Notes: generated from the letters alone by a model not told the origin. 64,000 nt of DNA from an uncultured Dokdonia sp. (GCF_947492815.1 NZ_CANLOB010000002.1:248001-312000); one strand, 5' to 3'; shown: positions 41,610-50,639, numbered from the stretch's first letter. Numbers and translations: made by a program.

Positions 41610-43667
41610 ATGTCATTACCACATAACTCAACAAATCTAAGGAACAGGGTAAAAAAACTTTATTTACCTAAAACGAAAGCATTATATCCTTTATTTGAGG
41701 TGATTAGTAATTCTATACACGCTATTCAAGAACAACAAATCTTAAAACCTGATTTTAAAGGAAAAATTAAAATAATGGCTATTCGTAATGGAGATGCTGA
41801 AGTTCTTAAACAAATTTCAAATATTGAAGAATACCCAATTAATTCATTTGAAATTATTGATAATGGAATTGGTCTAAACGAAGAAAATATTAAATCATTT
41901 TCGGAATTTGATTCTGAAAAAAAAGCAGAAATTGGTGGGAAAGGAGTCGGAAGACTTATTTGTTTAAAAGCTTTTAAAAAATTGTCTGTAGAGAGCATAT
42001 ACAAAAGCAATATGACTTTTAAAATGCTACATTTTGATTATAGAAAATCAAAAGAAGGATTTGATAATTTTAAAGATAATTTAAACACGACAAAAACAAG
42101 TACCGGAACAAAAGTTGTTTTGTCACAATATGAAGATAATTATGATAAATCTGTTCCAAAATCTTTACGAGAAATAGCAAGACAAATTATCACTCACTTT
42201 CAATTATATTTTATTCAAAAAATTGAACCAGAAATAATTATTGCAAACCAAGATGATGTAGAAATAAACTTAAATAATTTGTTTTTAAAGGATTTTGAAA
42301 AAGAAATATTAGAAGACGCTTTTGAAATCTCAAATCAAACTTTTAAAATATTTATTTCAAAATCTCACAAAGCAAAAAGTCATAAGATACATTATTGTGC
42401 ACACGAAAGAACAGTAAAAGACGAAGGCTTATCTAAATATTTAGTGGATTTGAATAATAAAATTACTGGTGAAAATAAAGAAGGGTATTTTTTTCAAGTT
42501 TTTGTTATCGGAGACTATTTAAATAGGAATGTAAATGAAGCTAGAACAAGTTTTAATTTCACATTAGAGGAAGATGAGGAAGAAATCGATTTAAAAGAAA
42601 TAACACTATCTAAAATCAGAAAACAAACTATTCTAAGTATTGAGAAACTTTTAAATGATTTTCTAAAAAAAGTTAGAACAGAGAAGTTAGAGACTTACTA
42701 TCCCATAATTGAAGAAGAATACCCAAATTATCATAGTGTAATTCATTACAATAAAGAAAGAATAGAAAAGCTTCCAGCTGGTTTATCAAAGCACGAATTA
42801 GATTTGAAATTATATGAAATTGAAAGTGATTGGAGAATAGAGGTTAAAACAAAAGGGATTGATTTAATTGATAAGAAAAAAGACATAACTAATTTAGTAG
42901 AATATAAGGAACTCTATAGTGATTTTCTTACACAATTTAATGAAATAGGGCAGTCAGACTTAACTAGGTATGTAATACATAGACGTTCCGTAATTGACTT
43001 ACTAGATAAATTAATCGAATTAAATGAGTTAGAGAAATTCGCTAATGAAGATATTGTTCATAGCTTATTTTTTCCCATAAGAGAAACAGGTAGAACAGTA
43101 ACAACAGAAAAACAAAATCTTTGGTTATTGGACGAAAGACTTACTTATAATTCTCTACTTGCTTCGGATAAATTATTTCAGCAAATTGAAGGTATAAGTT
43201 CTGACTCCACTAAACGTTCTGATATTGTAATTAAAAAAGAAGAAGTATTTGAAAATGCTACTTTATTTTCAGAAGACAAATATCCTTTTGAATCTTTTAC
43301 AATAGTAGAATTTAAAAAACCTGAAAGGGATAATTATAAACACGGAATCTATAAAGATGACCCAATCAAACAGGTAAGAACATATATTGAGAAAATTATA
43401 GAGGGAAATCAAAAAGTGAAAGGGAAAAGAATTGAAGCTAATAAACTTACTCCATTTTATTGCTATATAGTTGCGGACAAAACCCCAACTCTTGATAAGA
43501 TTTTGGATTATGAAGGTTTCGATCCAACACCTGATGGTCTTGGTTCATTTAAGTTTTACGACACTAAAACTTCAAGAGCTTATATTGAGGTTTTACCATT
43601 CAAAAAAATAATTAAAGATTCAAAACAAAGGAATAAAATATTGTTTGATAAACTAAAATTGAGCTAG
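41610..43667 (+). CDS. Second GHKL-type ATPase, 685 aa
   Basis: N-box LFEVISNSIHAIQ (Glu30, Asn34), G1 box FEIIDNGIGL (about 80-89), G2 box GGKGVGRLICLKAF (about 107-120): an intact HATPase_c fold of the MutL/HSP90/topoisomerase superfamily. The middle and C-terminal regions (about 200-685) are helical; a late block FTIVEFKKPERD (near 565) followed by TPFYCYIVADKT could be a nuclease-like fold (E-x-K). Starts 69 bases after the AlbA gene, so probably the same operon. Two different GHKL ATPases in one module are unusual. Confidence 0.7.
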   Translation: MSLPHNSTNLRNRVKKLYLPKTKALYPLFEVISNSIHAIQEQQILKPDFKGKIKIMAIRNGDAEVLKQISNIEEYPINSFEIIDNGIGLNEENIKSFSEFDSEKKAEIGGKGVGRLICLKAFKKLSVESIYKSNMTFKMLHFDYRKSKEGFDNFKDNLNTTKTSTGTKVVLSQYEDNYDKSVPKSLREIARQIITHFQLYFIQKIEPEIIIANQDDVEINLNNLFLKDFEKEILEDAFEISNQTFKIFISKSHKAKSHKIHYCAHERTVKDEGLSKYLVDLNNKITGENKEGYFFQVFVIGDYLNRNVNEARTSFNFTLEEDEEEIDLKEITLSKIRKQTILSIEKLLNDFLKKVRTEKLETYYPIIEEEYPNYHSVIHYNKERIEKLPAGLSKHELDLKLYEIESDWRIEVKTKGIDLIDKKKDITNLVEYKELYSDFLTQFNEIGQSDLTRYVIHRRSVIDLLDKLIELNELEKFANEDIVHSLFFPIRETGRTVTTEKQNLWLLDERLTYNSLLASDKLFQQIEGISSDSTKRSDIVIKKEEVFENATLFSEDKYPFESFTIVEFKKPERDNYKHGIYKDDPIKQVRTYIEKIIEGNQKVKGKRIEANKLTPFYCYIVADKTPTLDKILDYEGFDPTPDGLGSFKFYDTKTSRAYIEVLPFKKIIKDSKQRNKILFDKLKLS

Positions 43668-43817
43668 AGGTACTGGCTACAGAAGCTATGTAAAATCAGT
43701 TGTGACTTTAGTTTATTTATTAATTTTAGTGATTAAGCCACACAACTAATTTATAGAATAACATCATTTGCAAGCTTAAAAAAAAAATCATAATAAATAA
43801 CTTAAATCAAGAATAAA

Positions 43818-44639
43818 TTGACACTACGGCATAGAAGTAATATTAATAAAAAATATGTTGATGATTCAGAAGTGTATATCTATGAAGATCACAGAACGAT
43901 ACTTAATGTTCTTTACGTATTAAAAGATAAATCTCAAGCACCACTAGACATATTTATGTTTGATGACCACGATGATGCTTGCCATCCCTCTAAGGATATA
44001 TTAGAAGTTGCTCAAGAGTTTGCTATCAATAATCCATCAGTTGAAGATTTCTGGTCATTTGTTGAGTTTAAATTAGGCGGTCTTGATGATGATTGGGTGA
44101 TTACTGGAATGGAATTAGGTTTGATAAATAACGTGTTTCTTTTTCATTCGAGTCGCTCAAGTATATCGTTTGTAGAAAAATATGAAACCAAGCACTTTGG
44201 AACAAAAAAGATTTATAATATCGGTGATGTATGGGATGAATTAAGTCATAGAGGATGTCTTGAAGATATTGTTAAAATAGGTGAATATGGAGAACTCTGG
44301 AATGATATGGGATGGAATTATTCAAAAGAAGATTATAGATTCCATTTTGAGCCGAAAAATAACTTTATTGTTGATTTTGATCTTGATTGTTTTTCAACGA
44401 CCATACTGGATAAATTAATGGCAATTCCGTCAGAGTTGTTGATTGAAAAATTTAAAGAAAACCTATACCCAGGTCATCATTGTTATTACACAAGTGAATC
44501 TTTTGTAAGGGATTTAATTAAAAAATCAGAATTTATAACTATGTGTTTTGAGAATGGTTGCTGTGGGGGTATACGAGAAAGTTATAAAATATTTGAAACA
44601 GTAGATTATCTGTTTTTTGATAATAAAATTGGCAATTAG
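43818..44639 (+). CDS. UPF0489-family protein
   Basis: 273 residues with an arginase/deacetylase-like layout typical of UPF0489: YEDHRTILNVLYVLKDK near the N-terminus, MFDDHDDACH (about 46-55), NNFIVDFDLDCF (about 182-193) and GHHCYYTSE (near 224), giving clustered Asp/His for a metal centre. The only in-frame start before the conserved YEDHRT block is TTG at 43818, since a stop lies at 43803. Biochemical role of the family unknown. It follows the GHKL gene by 150 bases and may be transcribed on its own. Confidence 0.7.
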   Translation: MTLRHRSNINKKYVDDSEVYIYEDHRTILNVLYVLKDKSQAPLDIFMFDDHDDACHPSKDILEVAQEFAINNPSVEDFWSFVEFKLGGLDDDWVITGMELGLINNVFLFHSSRSSISFVEKYETKHFGTKKIYNIGDVWDELSHRGCLEDIVKIGEYGELWNDMGWNYSKEDYRFHFEPKNNFIVDFDLDCFSTTILDKLMAIPSELLIEKFKENLYPGHHCYYTSESFVRDLIKKSEFITMCFENGCCGGIRESYKIFETVDYLFFDNKIGN

Positions 44640-44800
44640 TTATTTTGAAAAATCTAATACCAATTTTTAAAAAAATATCTTTTTCATTTAGGAAGGATTC
44701 GAACTCTATTTTCAAAATATTGATTATACGTGTATTATGACTTAATTTTATTTAATTGGTAAAAATTTAAACCAATTTAGATTTTTTTAAAAAGTCAAAT

Positions 44801-44971
44801 ATGGAAATTGCATCATTTTTTAAAAATGAATATATCCCAAAAAGAGAAGAGATAAAACCAATAAGTGAGACCACTAATTCCATTAGCTTAAATATACAAA
44901 AAATCAACGAAATATTTTTTAATATTCAAAATATCATTAATATCTCTCTGGTTTATTTGAAAATAATTTAA
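44801..44971 (+). CDS. Small ORF in the 44640-45052 gap (56 aa), doubtful
   Basis: Reads MEIASFFKNEYIPKREEIKP and then an Ile/Asn-rich tail (NIQKINEIFFNIQNIINISL). The AAGTCAAAT before the ATG is an acceptable start context. Unrecognised. The rest of this 410-base gap is AT-rich and holds no other gene that I can support. Confidence 0.3.
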   Translation: MEIASFFKNEYIPKREEIKPISETTNSISLNIQKINEIFFNIQNIINISLVYLKII

Positions 44972-45052
44972 TTTTGAATTATGTCATAATGTCCTGATTT
45001 TCAATTTGGAATGATCCTTGAAATCATATAATCTTTTAAAAGATTATATGGG

Positions 45053-45883
45053 ATGACAAAATTACTTTTAACAATTGAGGAGATTTTAAGTGACGTTTAT
45101 GGAGATGATACTGGAGGAGCTATAGAACTTCTTGATGAATATAATCTCCGAGAAGTCGTAAATGAAAAACTTCTATATCTAAAAAGAAAAACTAACTTTT
45201 TAGATATAGATCATATTTCAACATTCTCTTTTTCTTTATTAAAAGCAATTAATAATATTGTTTTGAAAGTTGAAAATGGTAAGGATAAGAGATTACTTAA
45301 ATATACTCTAGCTGATATAGGGAATTATCTTATAAAGAAATTAATAGAGCAAGAAAAGATGACTTTTGAAGATTTTGAGGAACTTGGAAAATCCTTAAGG
45401 GAGTTTTGTGAATTGGAGGGATATAATTATCAAGATTTAGAAAGATTATTACAAATTGATCGTTCAATAAAAATAAAAACAAATCATAAGAATCTTTCAG
45501 TAATAAAAAACCAAATTAATGTCTATTATGAATGGAATGGAAATAAAGATCTCTTGGAATATATCATAGATAATTTGAAATCTGAAAAAATAATTGTACT
45601 GAAGTCTGAATTTGAAAAACTATTTTCTGTTACTCCTAAGCAGGTAAGAATTAAAAGAGATTCTAAGGACTTCATTATAGTATTATTTGATGTTTTAAAG
45701 AATAAAAAATTAATCACTCCAAGAGGTAATAAGGGACATTTTGTTCCTTTAAAGAGTTTTGCTATTGACTTTGATAAAAAAGTTTTATTTAAAAAAGAAA
45801 TGAAATTATACAAACAAGCAATTAAGAAAAAAATAGCTAAGTATAATGAATATAGGATTAGAGCTGAAAAATGGATTGCTTGA
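45053..45883 (+). CDS. Hypothetical protein (276 aa)
   Basis: Unrecognised. Helical, with the first 30 residues MTKLLLTIEEILSDVYGDDTGG and later VTPKQVRIKRDSKDFIIVLFDVLKNKKLI then TPRGNKGHFVPLKSFAIDF. The C-terminus is very basic (FKKEMKLYKQAIKKKIAKYNEYR), suggesting nucleic-acid contact. In other island proteins the stretch FDVLKNKKLITPRG...GHF resembles winged-helix DNA-binding modules in bacteroidal transposons; I would not go beyond that. Followed by a hairpin-like GGTAAATTTTACC region near 45891-45915. Confidence 0.5.
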   Translation: MTKLLLTIEEILSDVYGDDTGGAIELLDEYNLREVVNEKLLYLKRKTNFLDIDHISTFSFSLLKAINNIVLKVENGKDKRLLKYTLADIGNYLIKKLIEQEKMTFEDFEELGKSLREFCELEGYNYQDLERLLQIDRSIKIKTNHKNLSVIKNQINVYYEWNGNKDLLEYIIDNLKSEKIIVLKSEFEKLFSVTPKQVRIKRDSKDFIIVLFDVLKNKKLITPRGNKGHFVPLKSFAIDFDKKVLFKKEMKLYKQAIKKKIAKYNEYRIRAEKWIA

Positions 45884-45984
45884 AATCCAAGGTAAAATTT
45901 ACCTTGGATTTACCTTGACCAAAGTTCTTTGAATACGCATTAGGGTTGATTATAACTTTGTAGATATAATCGTAAAAAACTATT

Positions 45985-46512
45985 ATGAATACTAAAATGT
46001 TTATTAAAGAAAATCAACTTCGTCCAGCGGATGTAATTGTATTAAGAAAAAAAGTTTTTGGAATGTTTGATCATTTCGCTATTTATTTAGGAAATAATAG
46101 ATTCGGCAAACCTGAATTTATAGCAAACTTTACAGAAGGAGTACAAATTATTCCTGAAGCAAAAATCAATGAGCAACTTCAGACCTACGTGCCAGAACGC
46201 ATTGAAAAATTTGAAGGAAATTATATTGAACGTGATATTGCCGTAAGAAGAGCAAAATCAAAAATTGGGAAAACAGTATATAGTTTTTTAGGAAATAACT
46301 GTGAACATTTTAAAAATTGGGTGATTTTTGGAGAAAAATATAGTGAACAAGTAGATAGTGCAGGTACTGGTTTAACTGTAGCAGGAGGAGCACTTGTAGT
46401 TGGAGGTTTGTTAAAATCTAATTCTAAAGCTACTGGTTGGGGTCTTGCTGCTTTAGCTGTTGGTTTACTTTTAAAAGGACTCGCGTATAGAGAGGATGAA
46501 GAAGTAGATTAA
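45985..46512 (+). CDS. LRAT-domain (NlpC/P60-related) protein
   Basis: 175 residues. The LRAT core is RPADVIVLRKKVFGMFDHFAIYLGN with His30 and the second motif FLGNNCEHFKNWV with Cys106, the nucleophile, and His108: the canonical H...NCEHF pattern of lecithin:retinol acyltransferase-like papain-fold enzymes. A C-terminal hydrophobic part (AGGALVVGGLLK and WGLAALAVGLLLKGL) would insert into membranes, as in eukaryotic and bacterial LRAT acyltransferases/phospholipases. A Bacteroidetes-type -7 box (TAACTTTG) lies near 45954-45961. Possibly a lipid-targeting effector. Confidence 0.75.
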   Translation: MNTKMFIKENQLRPADVIVLRKKVFGMFDHFAIYLGNNRFGKPEFIANFTEGVQIIPEAKINEQLQTYVPERIEKFEGNYIERDIAVRRAKSKIGKTVYSFLGNNCEHFKNWVIFGEKYSEQVDSAGTGLTVAGGALVVGGLLKSNSKATGWGLAALAVGLLLKGLAYREDEEVD

Positions 46513-46517
46513 GTATT

Positions 46518-46811
46518 TTAAATTCCTTCAGGATTTTTTTGAGTTGGATACACTCTAGTTACACGAACAGTTGTATCCTCTACCTTGTAATAAACTCGAT
46601 ATTTTCTTTTTACTATAACTCTTCTACAAGAAGGGTCATATTCATCGATCTGCCATTGTTCAGAAAAAACAGTTTGTTCTACAGCATCAATAATATCGTT
46701 AATGTGGATATATGCTTTTTCTGGAGAAACTTCTAGATAGTATTCTAAAATGTCATCTAGATCAACTTCCGATTGAGTAGACCAGATGATTTGATCGTAA
46801 TTCTTTGCCAT
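46518..46811 (-). CDS. RelE/ParE-family toxin
   Basis: 97 residues with the RelE/ParE pattern: IIWSTQSEVDLDDILEYYLEVSPEKA (N-terminal helices) and RRVIVKRKYRVYYKVEDTTVRVTRVYPTQKNP (C-terminal strands with the basic RKYRVYYK motif). Six bases after its antitoxin gene. Convergent with the LRAT gene, only 5 bases between stops. Confidence 0.8.
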   Translation of the reverse strand: MAKNYDQIIWSTQSEVDLDDILEYYLEVSPEKAYIHINDIIDAVEQTVFSEQWQIDEYDPSCRRVIVKRKYRVYYKVEDTTVRVTRVYPTQKNPEGI

Positions 46812-46817
46812 ACTTCT

Positions 46818-47078
46818 TTAGTGTCTGGCGTACTTTTGACGGATTTCAGAGTGCGTCTTAAATTCTCCTCTTTCAATTGATTTTATTGCCTCATTATTAT
46901 TCTCAACAATATCATTTTTAGTAAGAGCTTCTCCTTTTATAGTATAAGCAACGACTTCATCTTCATCAGAAATATCTTCTTTGTAGGTTTTATGAAGCGC
47001 ATTAACCATTCTCAAAAAGCGCTCATCTGAGTTACTGATAATTTCTATTAATTTATTTCTAAGTTCTACTGCTCCCAT
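46818..47078 (-). CDS. Antitoxin of the ParE/RelE module
   Basis: 86 residues: MGAVELRNKLIEIISNSDERFLRMVNALHKTYK, then an acidic linker and GEFKTHSEIRQKYARH, the short C-terminal motif that contacts the toxin. Same arrangement as the antitoxin at 12734 (SHDDVMADIKKRY), so the two modules are related. Precedes the toxin gene on the minus strand. Confidence 0.75.
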   Translation of the reverse strand: MGAVELRNKLIEIISNSDERFLRMVNALHKTYKEDISDEDEVVAYTIKGEALTKNDIVENNNEAIKSIERGEFKTHSEIRQKYARH

Positions 47079-47194
47079 AATTAGAGGTATTATATCACAA
47101 ATATAACGAAAGTTCTTCCCGTTATGGTATGGGTATCAAAAATCTATCCAAAAGGATTATGACAGTATATGACAATTCAGTAGCTTCGTAGGTA

Positions 47195-48268
47195 TTGCAA
47201 ATGGGATGTCTACAATTACATATCGAGAATGAGCCAAGATTAAGATTGGCATACTCTAAAAAAGGTCAAAAGCTCTTAAAAATTAGCCTTAGTTACTATC
47301 CATTTGGATTACAGCAACAAGGGTACAACGACGTGGTAACATCCAATTCGAACAGCGTTGCGAACCGTTTTTCTTTCGGAGGAAAGGAGTTTGGAGAAGA
47401 ACTTGGACTCGATTGGTATGATGTATCTGCTCGTAATTATGACCCTGCGATAGCAAGATGGATGAATCTTGATCCATTAGCAGAAGCAATGAGAAGGCAT
47501 TCTCCATATAATTTTGCATTTGATAATCCTATTTATTTTACCGACCCTGATGGGATGAGTCCAAATGGATGTTGTGGAGGAGCCAAAGGAGGGCTTTTGG
47601 GGACAGGTCTATATGTATTAAATAGAGGCTTAGAAATTGTTAAAAAAGTATCAGAGGGAGAATCATTAACATCTGCTTATTATAGCACATATAAAAGTGA
47701 TGCGAAACAAGTATTAAGATATGGAACTCCTGTAGAAGATGGTTATGGTGTTGTTACAGGAGAAAATTTCGATGGACAGCAATATAATAGAGCCGAAGCA
47801 GTTGCTTGGGGTCTTGCAAGTTTTATTCCTTTTGCCAAATTAGGTAAGTTAAGTAAAGTGGCTATTAAAGGCTTCAAACAAATGGATAATGTGGTAAAGT
47901 ATTCAGATGAAGTTGCTGATTTGGTTCAGGGTACGGGAAAAATACAGGATGAAAGTGGAAAGCTAGGAAAAGAAATTGTGACGGCGCTTAAGGAAGGTAG
48001 TAATTCACTAAATGATGGTATAAAAGTTGCTGAAGATGTGATAGGTGGATTAGGCGATGATGCTGTCGAAAAATTAGGTAAATTTGGTAGTCAAGATGGC
48101 GTAAAAGTTGGTTATCAGTCTGCTAACGGCAAGAAAGGTTGGCGAGTTGATTACGATGGAACTAAAGGAGGTCATATCAATTGGTGGAATGGTAAAGAAA
48201 AAGGAGCTATTCTTATTAATTCAGGACAGAATCAAATAGACCAAATTATTAAAAATAGTACTTTTTAA
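47195..48268 (+). CDS. Orphan Rhs C-terminal toxin cassette 2
   Basis: 357 residues: a short Rhs end (HIENEPRLRLAYSKKG, YYPFGLQQQGYNDV, FGGKEFGEELGLDWYDVSARNYDPAIARWMNLDPL, YFTDPDGMSPNG, about residues 9-125), then a new C-terminal domain. The toxin tip, VGYQSANGKKGWRVDYDGTKGGHINWWN near 305-330, has the GGHINWW block of a predicted nuclease-like polymorphic-toxin domain; not confirmed. Both TTG at 47195 and ATG at 47201 are possible starts, and the long Rhs body is absent, so it is an orphan cassette. Confidence 0.7.
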   Translation: MQMGCLQLHIENEPRLRLAYSKKGQKLLKISLSYYPFGLQQQGYNDVVTSNSNSVANRFSFGGKEFGEELGLDWYDVSARNYDPAIARWMNLDPLAEAMRRHSPYNFAFDNPIYFTDPDGMSPNGCCGGAKGGLLGTGLYVLNRGLEIVKKVSEGESLTSAYYSTYKSDAKQVLRYGTPVEDGYGVVTGENFDGQQYNRAEAVAWGLASFIPFAKLGKLSKVAIKGFKQMDNVVKYSDEVADLVQGTGKIQDESGKLGKEIVTALKEGSNSLNDGIKVAEDVIGGLGDDAVEKLGKFGSQDGVKVGYQSANGKKGWRVDYDGTKGGHINWWNGKEKGAILINSGQNQIDQIIKNSTF

Positions 48269-48271
48269 ATT

Positions 48272-48721
48272 ATGAATAAAGAAGATATAAAAAACTGGAA
48301 ATTAGTTGAACACATTGAAGATGTTGATATTATTGATAGTGATTCAAATAGCTATTTTAAAAGTTTAGCTAAAAAACTTGATATTCCTTTGACTAATTTT
48401 AAAGATGTTAATAGAGAAAACACCAATATAGATTGGCAAAAAATGTCTAATCATTTTAAATTTTTCTTTGATAATGAAGGAGAGGAAAATGAAATTGAGA
48501 TAGCACTTAAAAAATCTAACTTGTCACAAAAAAAGAAAATAATCATTTTATATGGTACGAAAGAGGCGGCAATTACTATTCCTGTAAGTATTTTTATAAG
48601 TGAATGGGAGGATTTTATAGCCAGTACTCAATGGGAAACTTTAATCTTTAGTGATGATTATGAATTAATAATTGAAATTTCTAGAGATTATTTCATGCAC
48701 AGTAATTTTAAAATAAAATAA
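48272..48721 (+). CDS. Candidate immunity protein for Rhs toxin 2
   Basis: 149 residues, cytoplasmic (no signal), 3 bases after the toxin gene: the standard immunity position. An acidic, mixed alpha/beta protein (EEIALKKSNLSQKKKIIILYGTKEAAITIPVSIFISEWEDFIASTQWETLIFSDDYELIIEISRDYF), a fold like that of many SMI1/KNR4-type immunity proteins, although that family is not shown. A cytoplasmic immunity protein suggests a cytoplasmic target such as nucleic acid, unlike the lipoprotein paired with toxin 1. Confidence 0.6.
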   Translation: MNKEDIKNWKLVEHIEDVDIIDSDSNSYFKSLAKKLDIPLTNFKDVNRENTNIDWQKMSNHFKFFFDNEGEENEIEIALKKSNLSQKKKIIILYGTKEAAITIPVSIFISEWEDFIASTQWETLIFSDDYELIIEISRDYFMHSNFKIK

Positions 48722-48931
48722 AGCATAATAGGGTAATAGGTCAAACTGGGTAATGTCCCAAAATAGGTCATTGTTAAAGATGACAACTTAAATTATTAAA
48801 AAACAGTAGTTGGCTAAAAAGTTAATTACTGTTTTTCTTCGTTCATTGATATGTTGGTAAAAAAGAAAATCGCTTAGAGGTCTTAAAATAAGGATTCTTT
48901 AAATCGTCGTGTATCAAATTAGGTCATAAAA

Positions 48932-48959
48932 AAACACCAATCTCAAAAGAAAGGTGTTT
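48932..48959 (-). terminator. Terminator downstream of the 48972 gene
   Basis: AAACACC / GGTGTTT with a 14-base loop and an A-run (T-run on the minus strand). Ends the minus-strand transcript of 50055-48972. Confidence 0.55.
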
Positions 48960-48971
48960 AAAAATATGTAG

Positions 48972-49385
48972 TTATTCTAACCAAATCTCTTTGGCTTTGT
49001 TAAATCCAACCCATTTTTGATCTTTATCGTATCCACGAGCAGATAAACTGTAACGAATGAGTTTTTCAAGCGGGATATCATAGGCAAGGATAAATCGTAA
49101 TAATTCTCCGTTTGCCGTAGAGAACATTCCTTGAAGTTCTTCCCAAAACCACAATGAATTACGATCTGCAAAGATTTCAGCAATCCGATCATAGGAAAGG
49201 GAAGCGTAACTATCGGGTAATATTTCAAAGGTTTCTCCTTCAACTGTCGGATGATTTTTTGGTATTACTAGATAATCGTGTTCTATGCTTTGTACAACAC
49301 CATACTCCTTATTATCAGTACGATGTTCAAAATTGAGCCACATAGCGTGATCAAGAGCTTTACTTTTTTGTTCCTGTCGTATCAT
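48972..49385 (-). CDS. Hypothetical protein, second copy of the duplicated backbone gene (137 aa)
   Basis: Paralogue of 19327-19740, same length, nearly same sequence: SLSYDRIAEIFADRN, RFILAYDIPLEKLIRYSLSARGYDK and FNKAKEIWLE are shared. It overlaps its upstream gene by 26 bases exactly as in copy 1. Unknown function; conserved pairing across two copies in one island suggests a two-subunit complex. Confidence 0.75.
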   Translation of the reverse strand: MIRQEQKSKALDHAMWLNFEHRTDNKEYGVVQSIEHDYLVIPKNHPTVEGETFEILPDSYASLSYDRIAEIFADRNSLWFWEELQGMFSTANGELLRFILAYDIPLEKLIRYSLSARGYDKDQKWVGFNKAKEIWLE

Positions 49386-50055
49386 TCTTTTTATCTTTTT
49401 CTAACGTTCCTTTTTTAAGAGCAATCGTTTTAACAGGTTCTTTCTTTTCAGTTTTCGTTACATCACCTTTAGTATCAGAAGTATTTTTTACTTCCTCTAC
49501 TCCTTTCTTTGATTCTTCTTTTTGAGGTTCGTCAACTTTTTTCTGAGTATCATCTTTTTCATCTTGTTGCTCCTTCTTTTTTACAGGCGTACCATTTAAT
49601 GAAATGATATCTTCACGAGAAGACAATCCGTCTGCTGCTTTTTTACGTAATAATCTTTGGCTATTAAATAGTGGTCTACATTTAATATTAAAGGCGGTAT
49701 AGTTTACTACCTCTTTAGAGTTTTTATGACTCCCTGCATAGATGGTATAGAGTTCATCATTCGTTAATGAATGATCTTTAGCCTCCATAATAATATTAAG
49801 TGCTCGTGTGGCCACATCATTTAATGAACTTCTAGTTTCAACAGTATCAAAACCTAATGCTTCAATCTGTTTCTTTTGTTCTGGATTAGCATACTTTAAA
49901 AAAACTTCTGCTTCTTTTCGATAGCCTTTGAGACGATCTGCAACAGTTGCTTTTTCTTCTTTGGCTTGAGTGATCTTTGCATCAGCATCTTTTAAGAGTT
50001 CTTGATCGGTAGTGATATTCTGTATCAGCGTATCAACAATACTGGGTGTTTCCAT
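49360..50055 (-). CDS. Hypothetical protein, second copy with longer Lys-rich tail (231 aa)
   Basis: Paralogue of 19715-20353. The first 60 residues are almost identical (METPSIVDTLIQNITTDQEL). The tail is 19 residues longer and charged (KKKEQQDEKDDTQKKVDEPQKEESK). The start follows the same ATTATGGAAACACC context in both copies. The upstream neighbour differs: a Dam methylase remnant here against a 123-aa gene in copy 1, so the duplicated block ends before that point. Confidence 0.75.
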   Translation of the reverse strand: METPSIVDTLIQNITTDQELLKDADAKITQAKEEKATVADRLKGYRKEAEVFLKYANPEQKKQIEALGFDTVETRSSLNDVATRALNIIMEAKDHSLTNDELYTIYAGSHKNSKEVVNYTAFNIKCRPLFNSQRLLRKKAADGLSSREDIISLNGTPVKKKEQQDEKDDTQKKVDEPQKEESKKGVEEVKNTSDTKGDVTKTEKKEPVKTIALKKGTLEKDKKNDTTGTKK

Positions 50056-50093
50056 AATATTCAGTTTTAAAAATTAATAATTATTTGTTTGTA

Positions 50094-50639
50094 TTATTCA
50101 ATAGGGTAATTGGCGGTGAGTACTTCTACTTTTTTAGAAGTTCGAGCCTCTCCACTTTTACCAAGACTGGCATTGAGTGGTTTTTCAAATCGTTTGGTAT
50201 ACCATCCATTTTTCTGGATGTATTCATCCAAAATATTAGAAGGGTACGACGACAAGAGAAACTTGCCTTTGATGCTAGAAAGCATATCCAAGAGATTACG
50301 ATAATCGTTTTCGGTATAACCTTCATATAATCCTTGATCAGAATTGATATATGGCGGGTCGATATAATGAAAAGCATCTACGGCATCACGACTAGCAATG
50401 ACTTTGCAGGCATCATTATTTTCAACCTGAGTATTTTCTAATCGTTTGTAAACGGACTCATCAAAGGCAATCTTCTTATTCCTAAAAGCTTTAACCCGCT
50501 TACCATATTTATCATATCCCCACGATCCCACGTTACAGGCAAAACCCATATTGGTAGCGATGTAAAATGCCCAAGCTTGTTGTAGTTTGTTAAACAAGTG
50601 TGGCATTCGATACATTGCCAAGGCTACAGAATAGGTAGC
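50094..50639 (-). pseudogene. Dam-type DNA adenine methylase, N-terminally truncated
   Basis: C-terminal about 180 residues of a D12-class N6-adenine methylase. Motif IV FHYIDPPYINSDQGLYEGY (DPPY), SYPSNILDEYIQKNGWYTKRFE and the terminal EVLTANYPI are typical. The N-terminal part with the AdoMet-binding FFGGG is missing; the frame reads KATYSVALAMYRMPHLF upstream of a weak TTG and soon hits a TGA. Sits at the presumed right end of the island. Without the AdoMet-binding half it is unlikely to methylate DNA. Confidence 0.75.

Noticed and set aside
45891..45915. AAGGTAAATTTTACCTTGG region after the 276-aa gene as a recombination site
   Set aside because: It is a short hairpin in the position of a terminator and has no further copy in the window.
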